36,748 nucleotides of DNA from a virus. The notes beneath the pieces are model-generated. The model ran no database searches and had not been told where the DNA came from. It was given only the letters and a program-made list of their open reading frames with translations. A program made the translations under genes and the position numbers. The stretch spans positions 1-36,748 of the IMG/VR virus record IMGVR_UViG_3300009440_000019; one strand, given 5' to 3'. Positions 8,250 through 19,400 of this stretch are shown one piece after another (within the stretch, counting starts at the first letter, position 1; every line of letters begins with the position of its first letter).

Positions 8250-11200
8250 TCTCTGCTGTATTGATACTTACCTGCATATTGTTTATTTCTTCAGATTCAT
8301 CAGCAAGATTTAGTGTTTTACCTATAACAAAATACGCAGTAGAATCTCTAAAACCCGGTTGTACTTTAATTCTATCTTCACCAAAAATACTATCTAATTG
8401 AAATTTCTTAATGCTTCTACTCGCGCTTTCTCCACCCACAAAGTAAGTTGATAATGATTTTAATCTTGTGCTGTACGTATTACTAGTAAAATTACCATCA
8501 TAATATTTAAGTTTAGATCTAAAATCTGACTTATCAAACATTCTTCTTAATCTCTTTCCAGCACTTAAATCAATTTCTAAGGAACTTAATCTATCAACAT
8601 CTTGAAATGTTTCAGACTTAATAGTAATAGCATTTACATTCGTAATAGTATCTTCATGAGTATCACCTAAAGGATAAGAAACCTTTGCATTTTCATTTAA
8701 CAAAAACGTTGGAGATGTTACGGTACGATCATCAGCATCTTCCTGTAAAATATTAATATTATTAATAACAGAGCCATCTTCCATTTTAACAACAAGATAT
8801 AATGGATATGGATTGAAACTAAATATTTTTGAATTACTCTTTTCAACTGGTACACTACTGTTTGTAAAGTTAGCACCTTCAACACCACTCCCTCCAATTG
8901 TATAAACAACTTGAACTGAAGTAAAACTAAATTTAGTCGAGCTATTTCCATCATTTCCATCCGAAGCTATTGTCTCTAATGTAGCATTCGTACCAGACAA
9001 TTTAAAAAGATAAGCAGACTGTAGTGAGCCATCATTGTCGTATGTGAAACTTAAAGCATCGGTAATAAATACAATTTTATCGTTTTCCGTTGTAAATGCT
9101 CCTTCGTTATTTAATCCAAGTTGACCGTTTACAAAGTCGACTGTTTTAATACCATTATCATCTTCAATAGCATCATTAAAACTATTATTGTCAATGATTA
9201 AATATTGTCCTTCGGTGGTGATATCTTCATTTGATATAAAATCAGGGTGTGGTGGTTCGCCCGTGTCTGGATCGATAGCGCTTACATCATATCTTGATAA
9301 AATATCATTATCTGTAAATAACGTCGCGGCTGATAATACATTAGTTAACGTATCGCCTAACTCAACATCAAAAAATCTAAGGCCTGTGAAACTCTCAACA
9401 TCCGCAACATTCAATTTTATCTTTGAGCAAACTCCACCGGTGCTAGGTACACTAGATATAAGGCTACCATTGCTCTCATAGTTGTCAGATGGTATAGGTT
9501 TTATTCTATAATCCATCTGAAATCTATTAACATTCGCCCATGTTGTTTCACGTGAAGTACCATCACTAGCTATACGTCCTGCTAATAATGCATTTCTATC
9601 AGTATAAGATATTCCTTGAAAATACCATTCAGATCCGAGGAAATCAATAGCTTTTAACGGTTGGGGGTTATTTGGATCACCATAATCAAACCCTCGTAAC
9701 TCTTCTTCAGTTGCTCCACCTGCTATTGGTTTTTTATCAGTGAATCCAATTTCAAAATTGCAACCACCTGTACTGTATTCTGGACTATGTCTTTGTGTGG
9801 GGTTTAAGAATCTTACTTCATTGTTTCTTCCACTAATTGGTGTAGCAGCTGCACCAATATGCCGCTTCCTACCAATAATTGCTGGGTGTTGATATACATA
9901 GCTGTATTCTCTAAGACCGTTTTCTTCAGATCCATCAAAATATTCACTATCAATAAACCTTGTGTCAGCAATAACAGGAAATGCAATTGCATTGACCGAT
10001 TGAGCGTGGGTTGTTACGGCTTGACGCCTGTAGTCTATTTCATTTCCAACTACAATAAGACTATTTGTACCAGGTGCAGCCCCAGTCATGCCTATCATTC
10101 CAATATTTACTTCATACTCTCTGAAAGTATTTTTAGTTTTTAATCTAACGATTGGTGTTTTAAAGTCTTCAATTGATGGAAGCTGATCACCTAGAACATC
10201 ATTTAGCGCATATCCAAATTTTGCCACGCCTGCTTCAGATGCTGCGCTAACCGCAGTTTTAAATTCTTGATATGTTTCTTTAAATGCAATCCATCGACTT
10301 AATACTGATCTATGTATAATGTGAGCATCATCGTCTTCTAATCCAAAGTAATTATCCCGATCCTGCTCGACGCTTAGATCCCAAACCTCTGCGCCGTTGA
10401 TATATTCGACGTTTGGATTATATCTAGCTGACAAACGATCTGGATCACCACCACTATCTACCGCAAGCTCGGCGATCTTAGCCTGCACGTCCATTTTTGA
10501 CAATGCTAGATATCTTATGTCGTCGTGAATTTCAATATGAAAATCTATACGCGGTGATTCCGTTAACTCTGAGTCCTCAACGGTCTCACCAACAGTGTTT
10601 GCAATTAAGCCATTATCGTATGTAAAGGCAAAACCTGGACACGCTTCACACTCAATAAAATCAAGCTGAGAAAAATCGCTTACTGAAGTGTTTAACTGTG
10701 ATGGATATACTAATTTACGATTCTCTTTTTTTATACCAAGTGAATTTTCAATATTCTTTTTAGGCTTTAAACCTATTAATGGAATTATATCATTACCTTT
10801 AACTGGCTTTTCTTCAGCTGTATAACTATATTGTCTTTTAGTACCTTCATCTCCGCCATCAATATAAACAGATGAACCATATTTAAAAACAAACTGAGGT
10901 GCTAACGATGTAGATTTATTAGCAAGGTCAATACGGTAAACCATTTTAAAGAATGGATCTTCTAAACACGGCTGATCTAATGTATTTTCAATTAGTAACG
11001 TATGCATTAGAACCCATCTTGCTTCATTATTATCAACTGGGACATATGCATAAAACTTTGCGCCCACAGCACCATACCATGAAAATTCTACTTTCCACAT
11101 GGTAACCTTTTCTACGTCTAGAATATAACCAATATCCGTAGGTTTAAGATTCTGCAATGTGTCATTATTAAATAAAGATTGTGGTATAACGGTTTCGTAG

Positions 11201-12933
11201 ATATCAGGCAAACTTTCTCCTGTAAATGGATCTAAGGACACACCACCATCTTGACCAATTGCTGGAATTAACGTTTGCTTACCAAGAATACCATTTAATT
11301 CTAAAGATTTATCTGATAATGGAATTGTAGATCTACGTACAATTTGAAAAGAGGCTCCTCGTATTCTGAACAAGTAACTATCTGTTTTATTCTGAATACC
11401 CCATTCAATTTTTCCTGTAGTGTCTTCTTTATCGATCACTGCGCGAGCACCGAAAGTAAAACCAGATACACGGCCAGGCTGATAACGAAATGCTTCTTTT
11501 GACTGTAAAATAATCGAATCTTGCGTACTTTGTCCAAAATCATAACCTGGTGCACTTACTTTTATCCAACCCTGCTGATTTAACTGTTTTAGGCTAAACA
11601 AACCAATCGGAGATGCTAAGCTCTTGCTTCCTGATGCATTATTATAAAATGAAACTGTTTCACTTGTACCATTATCTTTCCAGCCAGTAGCGTTCATCAC
11701 GTCGTAATCAGCCGCCTCAATCGCACCACTTGTTAATACACTAAACAGCGTAGAAGAAGAAATCTTAAATTTATTTAATTTAATTTTTACCCAAGTATCT
11801 GTCCATATGTCAATTAATCTAAAAGCTTCACTTTGAAAGGCTGCAGCGGCTTCTGGTGTTTCATACTCTGGATAATGTAATGTGTATATTTCAGTTGTTT
11901 CTGACGCATCGTATGTATTAAATGAATTTTTCTTTAATGTAACTTTTGATGGATCTAAAAATCTATTTTTTATATCGGCACCATAAATGCCTGGGTCTTT
12001 TTCATACGCTAAATATAGAAAGTTGCCTAACCGTACAAAGTTTAGGAATAAACTATATTGTGCATTCTGACCTCGGTTAGTTAAAGGTGTCCAAGGGAAA
12101 GAATACGGAACTGGAAACGCAGTAATTTCTAAAGCTTGCTCAGTTGTATTTTCTGTTACGCGAGTATTATAACGATTAATACCACTTTCTGTAGCTCTAT
12201 TTTCCCATGGTATATATCGTGAATACCCACTGCTGACATTTTTAAATATTTCCCAATTATCACTTTCAAATCCCAAAGTTGACACGTCAGAGAATAAACT
12301 CAATTGAGTTTCGGCTCTTGGCACACCTAAAAGAGAAGCACTCACAGAAGAACTCTCTGGAAATTGTTCTTCAACCTTAACTGTAGATCCCGCAGCTAAT
12401 ACAACTCCTGTTGCATTTGCTGATGTAATAGTATCAAGGAATGTTATATTTGTATCAGTAAATAAATCATTACCTGCAGCATCTGTTAATTTGGCAAGGG
12501 TGATTGAATCAAAAAGACTACTTTCTACTTTAACCTCTTGAGGTGTATTTCTATCAAAACCAATTAAAGATTTATTACCAACTGTATTAATGAATCTTTC
12601 AAAGACAAATTCAATCTTCGTACCAGATGCTATATCTTTTAATAATGGTTTACTTAGATAAAGCTTAACTTTTCCATTTACAATTGTAATTGCAGTAGCA
12701 GTAATAAAATTATTTAAATTTATATCTTCTAAATTATAATCGCGCTTTACTTGCGTTCCAATTTCAAAAACACTATTGTCTACACCATATACGTAATCAC
12801 CTTCTTTTAATATTGACAATAGATTTAAATCTTCACCTGTGATTAAATCTTCTTGAAATTTATTTAATGTTAATGTACTATCACCGGCACTATGTGTGCC
12901 GACGAGTGTGGTATTAAAATGATATTGTGCCAT
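8245..12933 (-). CDS. Large virion structural protein, 1562 aa (paralogue of the 1142-aa protein)
   Basis: Belongs to a group of very large tail/baseplate-associated proteins of T4-like marine phages with no assigned function. Blocks shared with the 1142-aa neighbour occur in the same order: LLGVPRAETQLSLFSDV (about 201), FRYQPGRVSGFTFG (about 482), QIVRRS (about 530), VEFSWYGAVGAKFYAYVPV (about 615), EARWVLMH (about 637), FVFKYGSSVYIDGGDEGT (about 681), and GLKPKKNIENSLG with VYPSQL (about 721-746). Residues 1-195 and roughly 760-1562 are specific to this copy. The extra N-terminal region and the insert at about 250-470 make it longer. The stop codon is overlapped by the next late promoter. 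The start at 12933 has GATAAATA 7 bases upstream. A fibre or adsorption-apparatus part is inferred; no enzyme motif is seen. Confidence 0.75.
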   Translation of the reverse strand: MAQYHFNTTLVGTHSAGDSTLTLNKFQEDLITGEDLNLLSILKEGDYVYGVDNSVFEIGTQVKRDYNLEDINLNNFITATAITIVNGKVKLYLSKPLLKDIASGTKIEFVFERFINTVGNKSLIGFDRNTPQEVKVESSLFDSITLAKLTDAAGNDLFTDTNITFLDTITSANATGVVLAAGSTVKVEEQFPESSSVSASLLGVPRAETQLSLFSDVSTLGFESDNWEIFKNVSSGYSRYIPWENRATESGINRYNTRVTENTTEQALEITAFPVPYSFPWTPLTNRGQNAQYSLFLNFVRLGNFLYLAYEKDPGIYGADIKNRFLDPSKVTLKKNSFNTYDASETTEIYTLHYPEYETPEAAAAFQSEAFRLIDIWTDTWVKIKLNKFKISSSTLFSVLTSGAIEAADYDVMNATGWKDNGTSETVSFYNNASGSKSLASPIGLFSLKQLNQQGWIKVSAPGYDFGQSTQDSIILQSKEAFRYQPGRVSGFTFGARAVIDKEDTTGKIEWGIQNKTDSYLFRIRGASFQIVRRSTIPLSDKSLELNGILGKQTLIPAIGQDGGVSLDPFTGESLPDIYETVIPQSLFNNDTLQNLKPTDIGYILDVEKVTMWKVEFSWYGAVGAKFYAYVPVDNNEARWVLMHTLLIENTLDQPCLEDPFFKMVYRIDLANKSTSLAPQFVFKYGSSVYIDGGDEGTKRQYSYTAEEKPVKGNDIIPLIGLKPKKNIENSLGIKKENRKLVYPSQLNTSVSDFSQLDFIECEACPGFAFTYDNGLIANTVGETVEDSELTESPRIDFHIEIHDDIRYLALSKMDVQAKIAELAVDSGGDPDRLSARYNPNVEYINGAEVWDLSVEQDRDNYFGLEDDDAHIIHRSVLSRWIAFKETYQEFKTAVSAASEAGVAKFGYALNDVLGDQLPSIEDFKTPIVRLKTKNTFREYEVNIGMIGMTGAAPGTNSLIVVGNEIDYRRQAVTTHAQSVNAIAFPVIADTRFIDSEYFDGSEENGLREYSYVYQHPAIIGRKRHIGAAATPISGRNNEVRFLNPTQRHSPEYSTGGCNFEIGFTDKKPIAGGATEEELRGFDYGDPNNPQPLKAIDFLGSEWYFQGISYTDRNALLAGRIASDGTSRETTWANVNRFQMDYRIKPIPSDNYESNGSLISSVPSTGGVCSKIKLNVADVESFTGLRFFDVELGDTLTNVLSAATLFTDNDILSRYDVSAIDPDTGEPPHPDFISNEDITTEGQYLIIDNNSFNDAIEDDNGIKTVDFVNGQLGLNNEGAFTTENDKIVFITDALSFTYDNDGSLQSAYLFKLSGTNATLETIASDGNDGNSSTKFSFTSVQVVYTIGGSGVEGANFTNSSVPVEKSNSKIFSFNPYPLYLVVKMEDGSVINNINILQEDADDRTVTSPTFLLNENAKVSYPLGDTHEDTITNVNAITIKSETFQDVDRLSSLEIDLSAGKRLRRMFDKSDFRSKLKYYDGNFTSNTYSTRLKSLSTYFVGGESASRSIKKFQLDSIFGEDRIKVQPGFRDSTAYFVIGKTLNLADESEEINNMQVSINTAEI

Positions 12934-12940
12934 AATGTAC

Positions 12941-12948
12941 TATTTATC
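12941..12948 (-). promoter_or_regulatory. Probable late promoter GATAAATA
   Basis: One mismatch from TATAAATA, at the first base, where marine T4-like phages are reported to be relaxed. It lies in the 64-base gap before the 1562-aa gene; the spacer GTACATT gives 7 bases to the ATG at 12933, hence a leader of about 2 bases. Nothing else convincing is seen in this gap. Confidence 0.55.
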
Positions 12949-12997
12949 GTTCTTTCCATGTGGTACCTGCGTTAACTTTTTATTTAACACTGACAGC

Positions 12998-15900
12998 TTA
13001 TTGCTCTTCCCAAGTGATGCTTGCATTAACTTGTGCTGCAGCACTAACATCCGATGATCGAATTGAGAGATATAAATTGTCTGGCAAATCAGTTAGTGGG
13101 AATGAGATATAATCTTTATTATAGTCAAAATATGAACTTAGATCAAAATATTCACTACCATTTTGTAAGAAGAACGTAGCAATCTGTGTTCCAGTGCCAG
13201 CGATAGGTCTTCCCTTAGTATTTACAATTTCAATCGAACTCAATCTTTCAATTTCACTATTTGGAATATTCACCGGCGCTGTTGCAACGCTACCATCTTC
13301 ATTATATTGCTTTGCATATAAGAAAGTTCTATTAGTCGTATCAAATGTCAATTCTTCTGTATATGTATCTAAAGAACGGAATTCATATTCAACAAGGCCA
13401 CTTCCAGAGTTAATTGGATCAACTCTTTCAACAAAGCCAAATAATGATCTTTGAGCACCAGGATTATTTACATCTAATACTCTAAACCATCCATAAACTT
13501 TATCACCGATAGCGAAATCAGTACTAAAGGTTTGATCAAGGTTTACAAATGGCTCGGTCCCCGCAGTTGTATAAGATAATCGTGTCGGTAAACCTGCAGG
13601 TGCCAATGGAATAGCAGGCCCACTTTTAATAACGAGCTCTTCACCTGTCGCTGGATAATTACTACCATCAATGAAGATATCATCAGTTTGATAAATCGCA
13701 TTCTTGACCAGTTCAAGTTTAACATTATCTGATTGCGCGCCTGTGGATGTCATACCAACAGAAAGCTTTGTAGGATACACTTGAACACGATTTCTTACTT
13801 TGTATCCTTGTGAACTCTCAATTTCAGTCTTTGAAGTCAAACCATAAATTACTGGAGATGACTTTGATATGATTTTAATATCATCTACACCCAAACTGCC
13901 ATGATCATTAAAGTCTGTATTTAAATACAGCGTTGATGTATTATTAGCAATATCTCTTTCAATAAATTCAACTCTCAAATTTACATCTGCAGGATTACTT
14001 GTAACTACCTTTGCACCCATCAAGATATCATCTGGTATTTCAACACTAGTCGTCCCCGAAAGTTCAATTGTATTAGCTGTAAGAGTGTTTTCAATAGTTA
14101 ATGTATTTAATATACCAGTCTCCGTGGAGCCGGTGTCAGCATACGATGATGACGACATTTCCGTGCTGTCTTCTGGTGCGTAATTAAACAGTCTTACTGT
14201 ACCACGGTCACCTCCATCAATATAATAAGATGAACCGTACTTAATCACGAACTCAGAGTGTGACTTACCCCCTGCGTAACTTATTCTATCTCCTAAAGGT
14301 CTACTGGTTCCACCAAGTGTTTTTTCAGTGCCTCCACCATAAACAGTGTATGTGATTGGAAGTGTAGCATTACCAAGAGACGCAACCTTTAATTGATTTG
14401 ATGCGCGAATATGATGGATTCGTACCCATCTTGCTTCATCATTACCAACTGGAACATAAGCTAAGAACAGAGCACCCACAGCACCATACCATGAGAATTC
14501 AATCTTATTCATTATGACCTTTGAGAAATCGATATCCCATGCAGACGCGTCTAATTTTTTACCGGCAACTCCCTGACCAGGATATTGAATAGTGCTTTCG
14601 CCATCTCCGCTTGGTAGTCTTACAACATCAGAATAAACATAAGATTTATTTGTAGAGCCGTCTAAGAAGTCAAAGTTGAATCTTGAGCGAGGAATTCTAT
14701 ATTCGTAAACACCATAATATTTTGGATCAACATTATGACGAATCCAATGGCGCCACGATCTTGTTTGTTGATTTGCATTAAACTCTGTGGTTCGCGTCAC
14801 TGTATCACCTATCCTTGCAAGGCTGATACATAGCTCACCATTATTGACGGCATCGATATCAGCAACAAAGCCGTTGAATTCATTTACGTCTGAACTACCA
14901 AATACTGAAGTATCAATTGCGCCTACATGATCGGCGGCATCGCCGTAAGCGACGAGATTAATATCATGCTCACGTCTATATGGAAACATAATATCTGCAT
15001 CCACTTCGTCAGCATATTCTGGGAATATAAATGGTACAGGCGTAATGATAAACTGTTTCTCTGGATCGATAGTTACGCCACTTTCCAGTACTATGTCAAC
15101 ATCACCACCGGTGCCAATTGCTTTAACAACTTTAATAGTATTACCGACAACTTCAGTGATTCGAAGTAATGAAGTATGTGCTTCATCCGGTGCCTCTGGT
15201 GCTGGATCGGCCTCAAATAATGCATTGCCAAGGTCTGTTGTATTGTATCTTACAATCTGATCTTTTTCAAGACCGTCAACGTTGTTTAATGTAATTGTAA
15301 GAACACCATTTGATAAAGTCGGAGTGATTTGAATCTTGTGCTTAGTTTCCTTCTTTAACAAAGATGGATCATACATTGCTGCATGTGTCATTAGAAGACC
15401 ATCTCTTACAATCGCTAAATCACCAGCATAGTGCGCAATAAGCGTTCGTGGGGCGGCGGTTAACTCGCTTTCTAACAAATCAAACGCGGCGTCCTGTGAT
15501 ATAAACACATCAGTAGTAGTTGTCCCGACAACTAGAGAGGTTACAATTGTGTTTGGCGCAATGAGATAGTTACTATTATCATCGGCTGCAGTAATATCAC
15601 TTAATGACATACCAATTTGAGGTGCACCAGCGCCATTGATTGCGTTGATTGTAATTTTATTACCTTCAACGGTGTTCAAACTTAATTCAAAGGAAGCGCC
15701 GTCTGATTTACCCACAACACCGTAATCTTCTTTTTGATGAGTAGTCTCTGTACCATATGTGGTACCTCTATATTTAATTAGAGCATGTGTTCTTCTTACA
15801 ACACAGAATTGATCTCCTTTACCAGTATCTCTAGTTTCCCAATAGTAACCATCAAACTTATCGTAAATACCATATTTTCTAATTGCTGCATTACGATTAT

Positions 15901-16426
15901 CCACCACTGGTGCACCAGGTGTTTTTGAAGTTTTAACACCGAATGTTGCAGCAGAAACACGACCAGGTTGATATCTAAAGAATCTTTTAGATGTTAAGAC
16001 AGCTGTTTTATTTGGAGCTGCTTCTAATAACGCACCAGCTTCTTCTGGCACGTGAGACAGACCATATCCAAAGTTTTTAGCGAGGTCGCCGGCGCCACCA
16101 GCACCAAAGCCGTTTAACTCATATGGGCTACTTGCAACATCTAAGTCTGTTTTTTCAGCTGGTAAAAATGTCCATTCACTAGGATCAACATCATATGTGT
16201 TAACGTCAGCAAAAATCCCCAAGGCAACTTCAGAGCGTGGAATACCAAGAAGAGATAATGCAACCTCAGATTGAATCTTGTTTTGTTCTTCAACAGGTAT
16301 TGCTGCCTGGTCAGACGCTAAGACGACGGGCAACGACTTGGCTGCTGAAGCTTGACCTCTAGGTATCGGAGCGGTACGCCCGATTGTTACGATATTATTC
16401 GCTCTATTAATTGTTTTTGTTGCCAT
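12998..16426 (-). CDS. Large virion structural protein, 1142 aa (paralogue of the 1562-aa protein)
   Basis: Shares ordered blocks with the downstream 1562-aa protein: LLGIPRSEVALGIFADV (about 59), FRYQPGRVSAATFG (about 150), CVVRRTHALI (about 208), IEFSWYGAVGALFLAYVPV (about 642), EARWVRIHH (about 664), FVIKYGSSYYIDGGDRGT (about 726), then GLTSKTEIESSQG with VYPTKL. VRDGLLMTHAAMYDPSLLKK (about 340) is another segment typical of this group in marine T4-like phages. The protein ends VNASITWEEQ after beta-rich sequence. Its ATG overlaps the preceding stop codon by one base (TAATG), which implies translational coupling; an AAGGAA lies about 14 bases upstream, rather far for a ribosome site. Likely exposed tail or fibre-network component; biochemical role unknown. 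Confidence 0.75.
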   Translation of the reverse strand: MATKTINRANNIVTIGRTAPIPRGQASAAKSLPVVLASDQAAIPVEEQNKIQSEVALSLLGIPRSEVALGIFADVNTYDVDPSEWTFLPAEKTDLDVASSPYELNGFGAGGAGDLAKNFGYGLSHVPEEAGALLEAAPNKTAVLTSKRFFRYQPGRVSAATFGVKTSKTPGAPVVDNRNAAIRKYGIYDKFDGYYWETRDTGKGDQFCVVRRTHALIKYRGTTYGTETTHQKEDYGVVGKSDGASFELSLNTVEGNKITINAINGAGAPQIGMSLSDITAADDNSNYLIAPNTIVTSLVVGTTTTDVFISQDAAFDLLESELTAAPRTLIAHYAGDLAIVRDGLLMTHAAMYDPSLLKKETKHKIQITPTLSNGVLTITLNNVDGLEKDQIVRYNTTDLGNALFEADPAPEAPDEAHTSLLRITEVVGNTIKVVKAIGTGGDVDIVLESGVTIDPEKQFIITPVPFIFPEYADEVDADIMFPYRREHDINLVAYGDAADHVGAIDTSVFGSSDVNEFNGFVADIDAVNNGELCISLARIGDTVTRTTEFNANQQTRSWRHWIRHNVDPKYYGVYEYRIPRSRFNFDFLDGSTNKSYVYSDVVRLPSGDGESTIQYPGQGVAGKKLDASAWDIDFSKVIMNKIEFSWYGAVGALFLAYVPVGNDEARWVRIHHIRASNQLKVASLGNATLPITYTVYGGGTEKTLGGTSRPLGDRISYAGGKSHSEFVIKYGSSYYIDGGDRGTVRLFNYAPEDSTEMSSSSYADTGSTETGILNTLTIENTLTANTIELSGTTSVEIPDDILMGAKVVTSNPADVNLRVEFIERDIANNTSTLYLNTDFNDHGSLGVDDIKIISKSSPVIYGLTSKTEIESSQGYKVRNRVQVYPTKLSVGMTSTGAQSDNVKLELVKNAIYQTDDIFIDGSNYPATGEELVIKSGPAIPLAPAGLPTRLSYTTAGTEPFVNLDQTFSTDFAIGDKVYGWFRVLDVNNPGAQRSLFGFVERVDPINSGSGLVEYEFRSLDTYTEELTFDTTNRTFLYAKQYNEDGSVATAPVNIPNSEIERLSSIEIVNTKGRPIAGTGTQIATFFLQNGSEYFDLSSYFDYNKDYISFPLTDLPDNLYLSIRSSDVSAAAQVNASITWEEQ

Positions 16427-19400
16427 TAGATATTAACTATTCCTTTTGAAATTATGAATTCGTTTTCTACACCGATTCGTGTATTTTGTGAGTTTCCACT
16501 TGTCATGACTTTATCGCTAAACACGTCGCCGACGTTAAACGTCTGTTCTGTATTTATACTTATTGTTATTGTCCGAGTTGCTCTATTTACATTTGTTACT
16601 TCATGAACTAAATCAGGATTTAGACTGGTTGTTATAAAAATTTTGTCGGCCACGCTACTATCAATCCCCTCATCGTCTTCAAACGCGGTGTCGGTCGAGG
16701 CATGTGGACATTTTAATATAATTTTATCACCGATTGACACTGAATTAATATTTATATCATTGGTAACGTTACCAAATGTATCAGTTGATGGAATAACTAG
16801 GCTTAATGTTCCTGCATCGCCGGCGACCGTTAATGATATTTCGTTAAATGTAACAACGGCTTCTGTTGTTCGAATGTATTTATACTCTTTTGCTATTAGC
16901 TCATATATAAGACCAACTAACGTCTCACCTGCCAGCGCATTGCCAGTACCATATAAGTTTGAATAATTTGATCTATGTGTTTGATATGCTTGTTTTACCT
17001 TTGCATGATCCGCAACATTGCGGATATCAGTAATGCCGGCTGCGGTAACTTCAAATTGGAAATTACCAGTTGCTAAGTCTTCCTCAGCTGAGGTTACATT
17101 AATTTTATTACCTAATGATGAGTAACTAAAAGCTTGATATTGTGTTTTATCAATAAAATACTCTTTAACACCATCTTTTACCACAGTCTCAAAATTATCC
17201 CTAATTGTAACTTCTGTGCCATAAACGGGCTCGTCATCTATTTCTTCTGGGAGGGATGATAAATATAAATTTTCGCCATCTCGTAAGAAATTAATCGATT
17301 CAGACACATAGTTTCCACTGCCTGTTAAGTCAATATTAATAGAATCATACTCGCTATCAAATGTATCAACCGCACCAATAAATTCATTTGAGCTACCTAA
17401 AATTAAGTTTGGAGATAATATAGTGTTTGTTGATCCATAAACTAATACACCAGCACCACTATTTCTTATAACATTTCCTAATAAAACACCAACACTCAAA
17501 CCTGCAAGATCGGATTCAACATTAAAGTTTTCAAATGTTGAACTAGTGATTTTTAAGTTTGAAGAATCTCTAGCGTGCAAAGGACATGCTAGATTATCTT
17601 GATCTCCTGTTAAAAATACAGCTCCATTTTGAATCTGTGAATTTGCAATAGTAAAATACTTAGTATTTTGGCCAAGCACCGCACCAGACACGACGTTCTG
17701 TATTTTTACATTATCAAATGTTAAGTCGGTTGAATTTGCTACTCGTACTAATACATTTGACTGTGTGAGTTGAAACTTAACTTGATTAATAAAGTTACCA
17801 TCTAATGTTATATTTGATAATGTACATTTAGATGAATCATCTAGAATTATCATATTATGACTATACGAAGAAGGAGTGCTACTAAATATATCACCGGCCG
17901 GCTGGCTTTGCCGACTTATGGCATTTGATGTGGAAGTGTGCCACGGATGTGCTTTTAATACTGTATTTTGCTTTGAACTCCCTTGTATTTTTATACCATT
18001 AGGTATTTTAATTAAATTAGTATAATATGTTCCATCTGGAATTGTAACAGTTGTCTCACCTTTATTCTTTTTAGTGTTTAATAGATATTCAATACCACCT
18101 ATTAACTCTCCACTAGCATTTAGTACAGTAGAATTATCATGATAAAATTCTAATTCTTTCTTAGTGGTGTGTGCGTTCGTGGTGCTAAGAGTTTCAACAA
18201 ATGTTACAGTATTATCTGCACTAACGGAGTCAACAGTAAGTCTTGAAATGCCTTTTTTATAAATCTCTTGGGCAGAAGCATTCTGTAAATCAGCCCATGT
18301 AATAGGCAAGTAGCTTAATCCTGTATCAGGATCATACTCCCCTAATTCGTTTTTATTAGCCCACTCATTAGTTATGAAATTACCATAATCTGTGAAGTTA
18401 AATTGTGTCTGCCCTGCCATTTCATCTTCACCAAGAACGGCTATTAACTTAAAGTCTGAATCATTAAAACTATTTGTGGCTCTATAAATTAGAACATTAT
18501 TATTAGTGTTGGACCTGTTAGCGCTACTAATTCTATTATATGTTGTTTCACTAAACTGGTCCAACGAAACATTTTTACCTGGTATACTTCCAGTTCCAAT
18601 TTGAAATGTATTAGTAGTAAACGTGTCAGCTTCTGTTAATTTACCTGTATCGCGACTAAATTCAGCAATTCTATATTTATATGTTGTGTTGGGGGTTCCC
18701 TGTGTAGCAAGGAACGTTGCAACAACCGCCCCGACATCATTTTCAGCAAGAGGGGGAGGGGTAGGCTGTGAATCCGTGTCTGCTTTTGCAATACCAAAAA
18801 CTGATACATTTTGTCTACTTTTAAGTAATTTATTTGTTTTTAATGATTTTAAAATTACTGGTGCATCGTCGGCCGTTGTAAGTCTTTCATTTTTACCGTA
18901 ATCTTTTTCAGCATCATCTAGCTCTTCAACTATAATATAATTTTTATCGCTATTAACCTTCAGAATTTTAATTTGTTTATTTTCTTCAAAGAGGTTATCA
19001 CCAATTGGTGTTTGTGTAACAAGAGTTGCGTCTTCTTGTACACCACTTGTGCTATTTAAATATAATACTGATGTGCCTTTAAAGGTTCCATCATCATTTG
19101 CTAATAAAATAAGAGGTTCTTCAAATGCAGTAATCGAGTAAACATCAAATAATGAACTATCATTAATACCGCCTGAAACAACAATTGTAGAAGCTTCAAT
19201 ATCACCATCGCCTAAAGTAATTGCTAAACCAGTGGCCGTAGACAAATCAAGGCTTTTCGCTGAGAGAGTACCATCGATAGTTAAGTCACCATCAGTGTTA
19301 GATCCACTTTTAATTTGTAAGTCACCTACTACATCTTGTGATCCATCAGCCGCTAACTTATTTTTCTCTAATTCTAAAAAGTTAGAATCAAGTTCAGCGT

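Noticed and set aside
12934-12997. Possible hairpin (GTTAA/TTAAC) in the gap before the 1562-aa gene
   Set aside because: Only five A/T-rich base pairs and no T tract; too weak for a terminator.
16877-18681. Minus-strand TATAAATA at 16877-16884 and 18674-18681
   Set aside because: Both arise from Tyr-Lys-Tyr codons deep in the fibre gene and no start codon lies close downstream.
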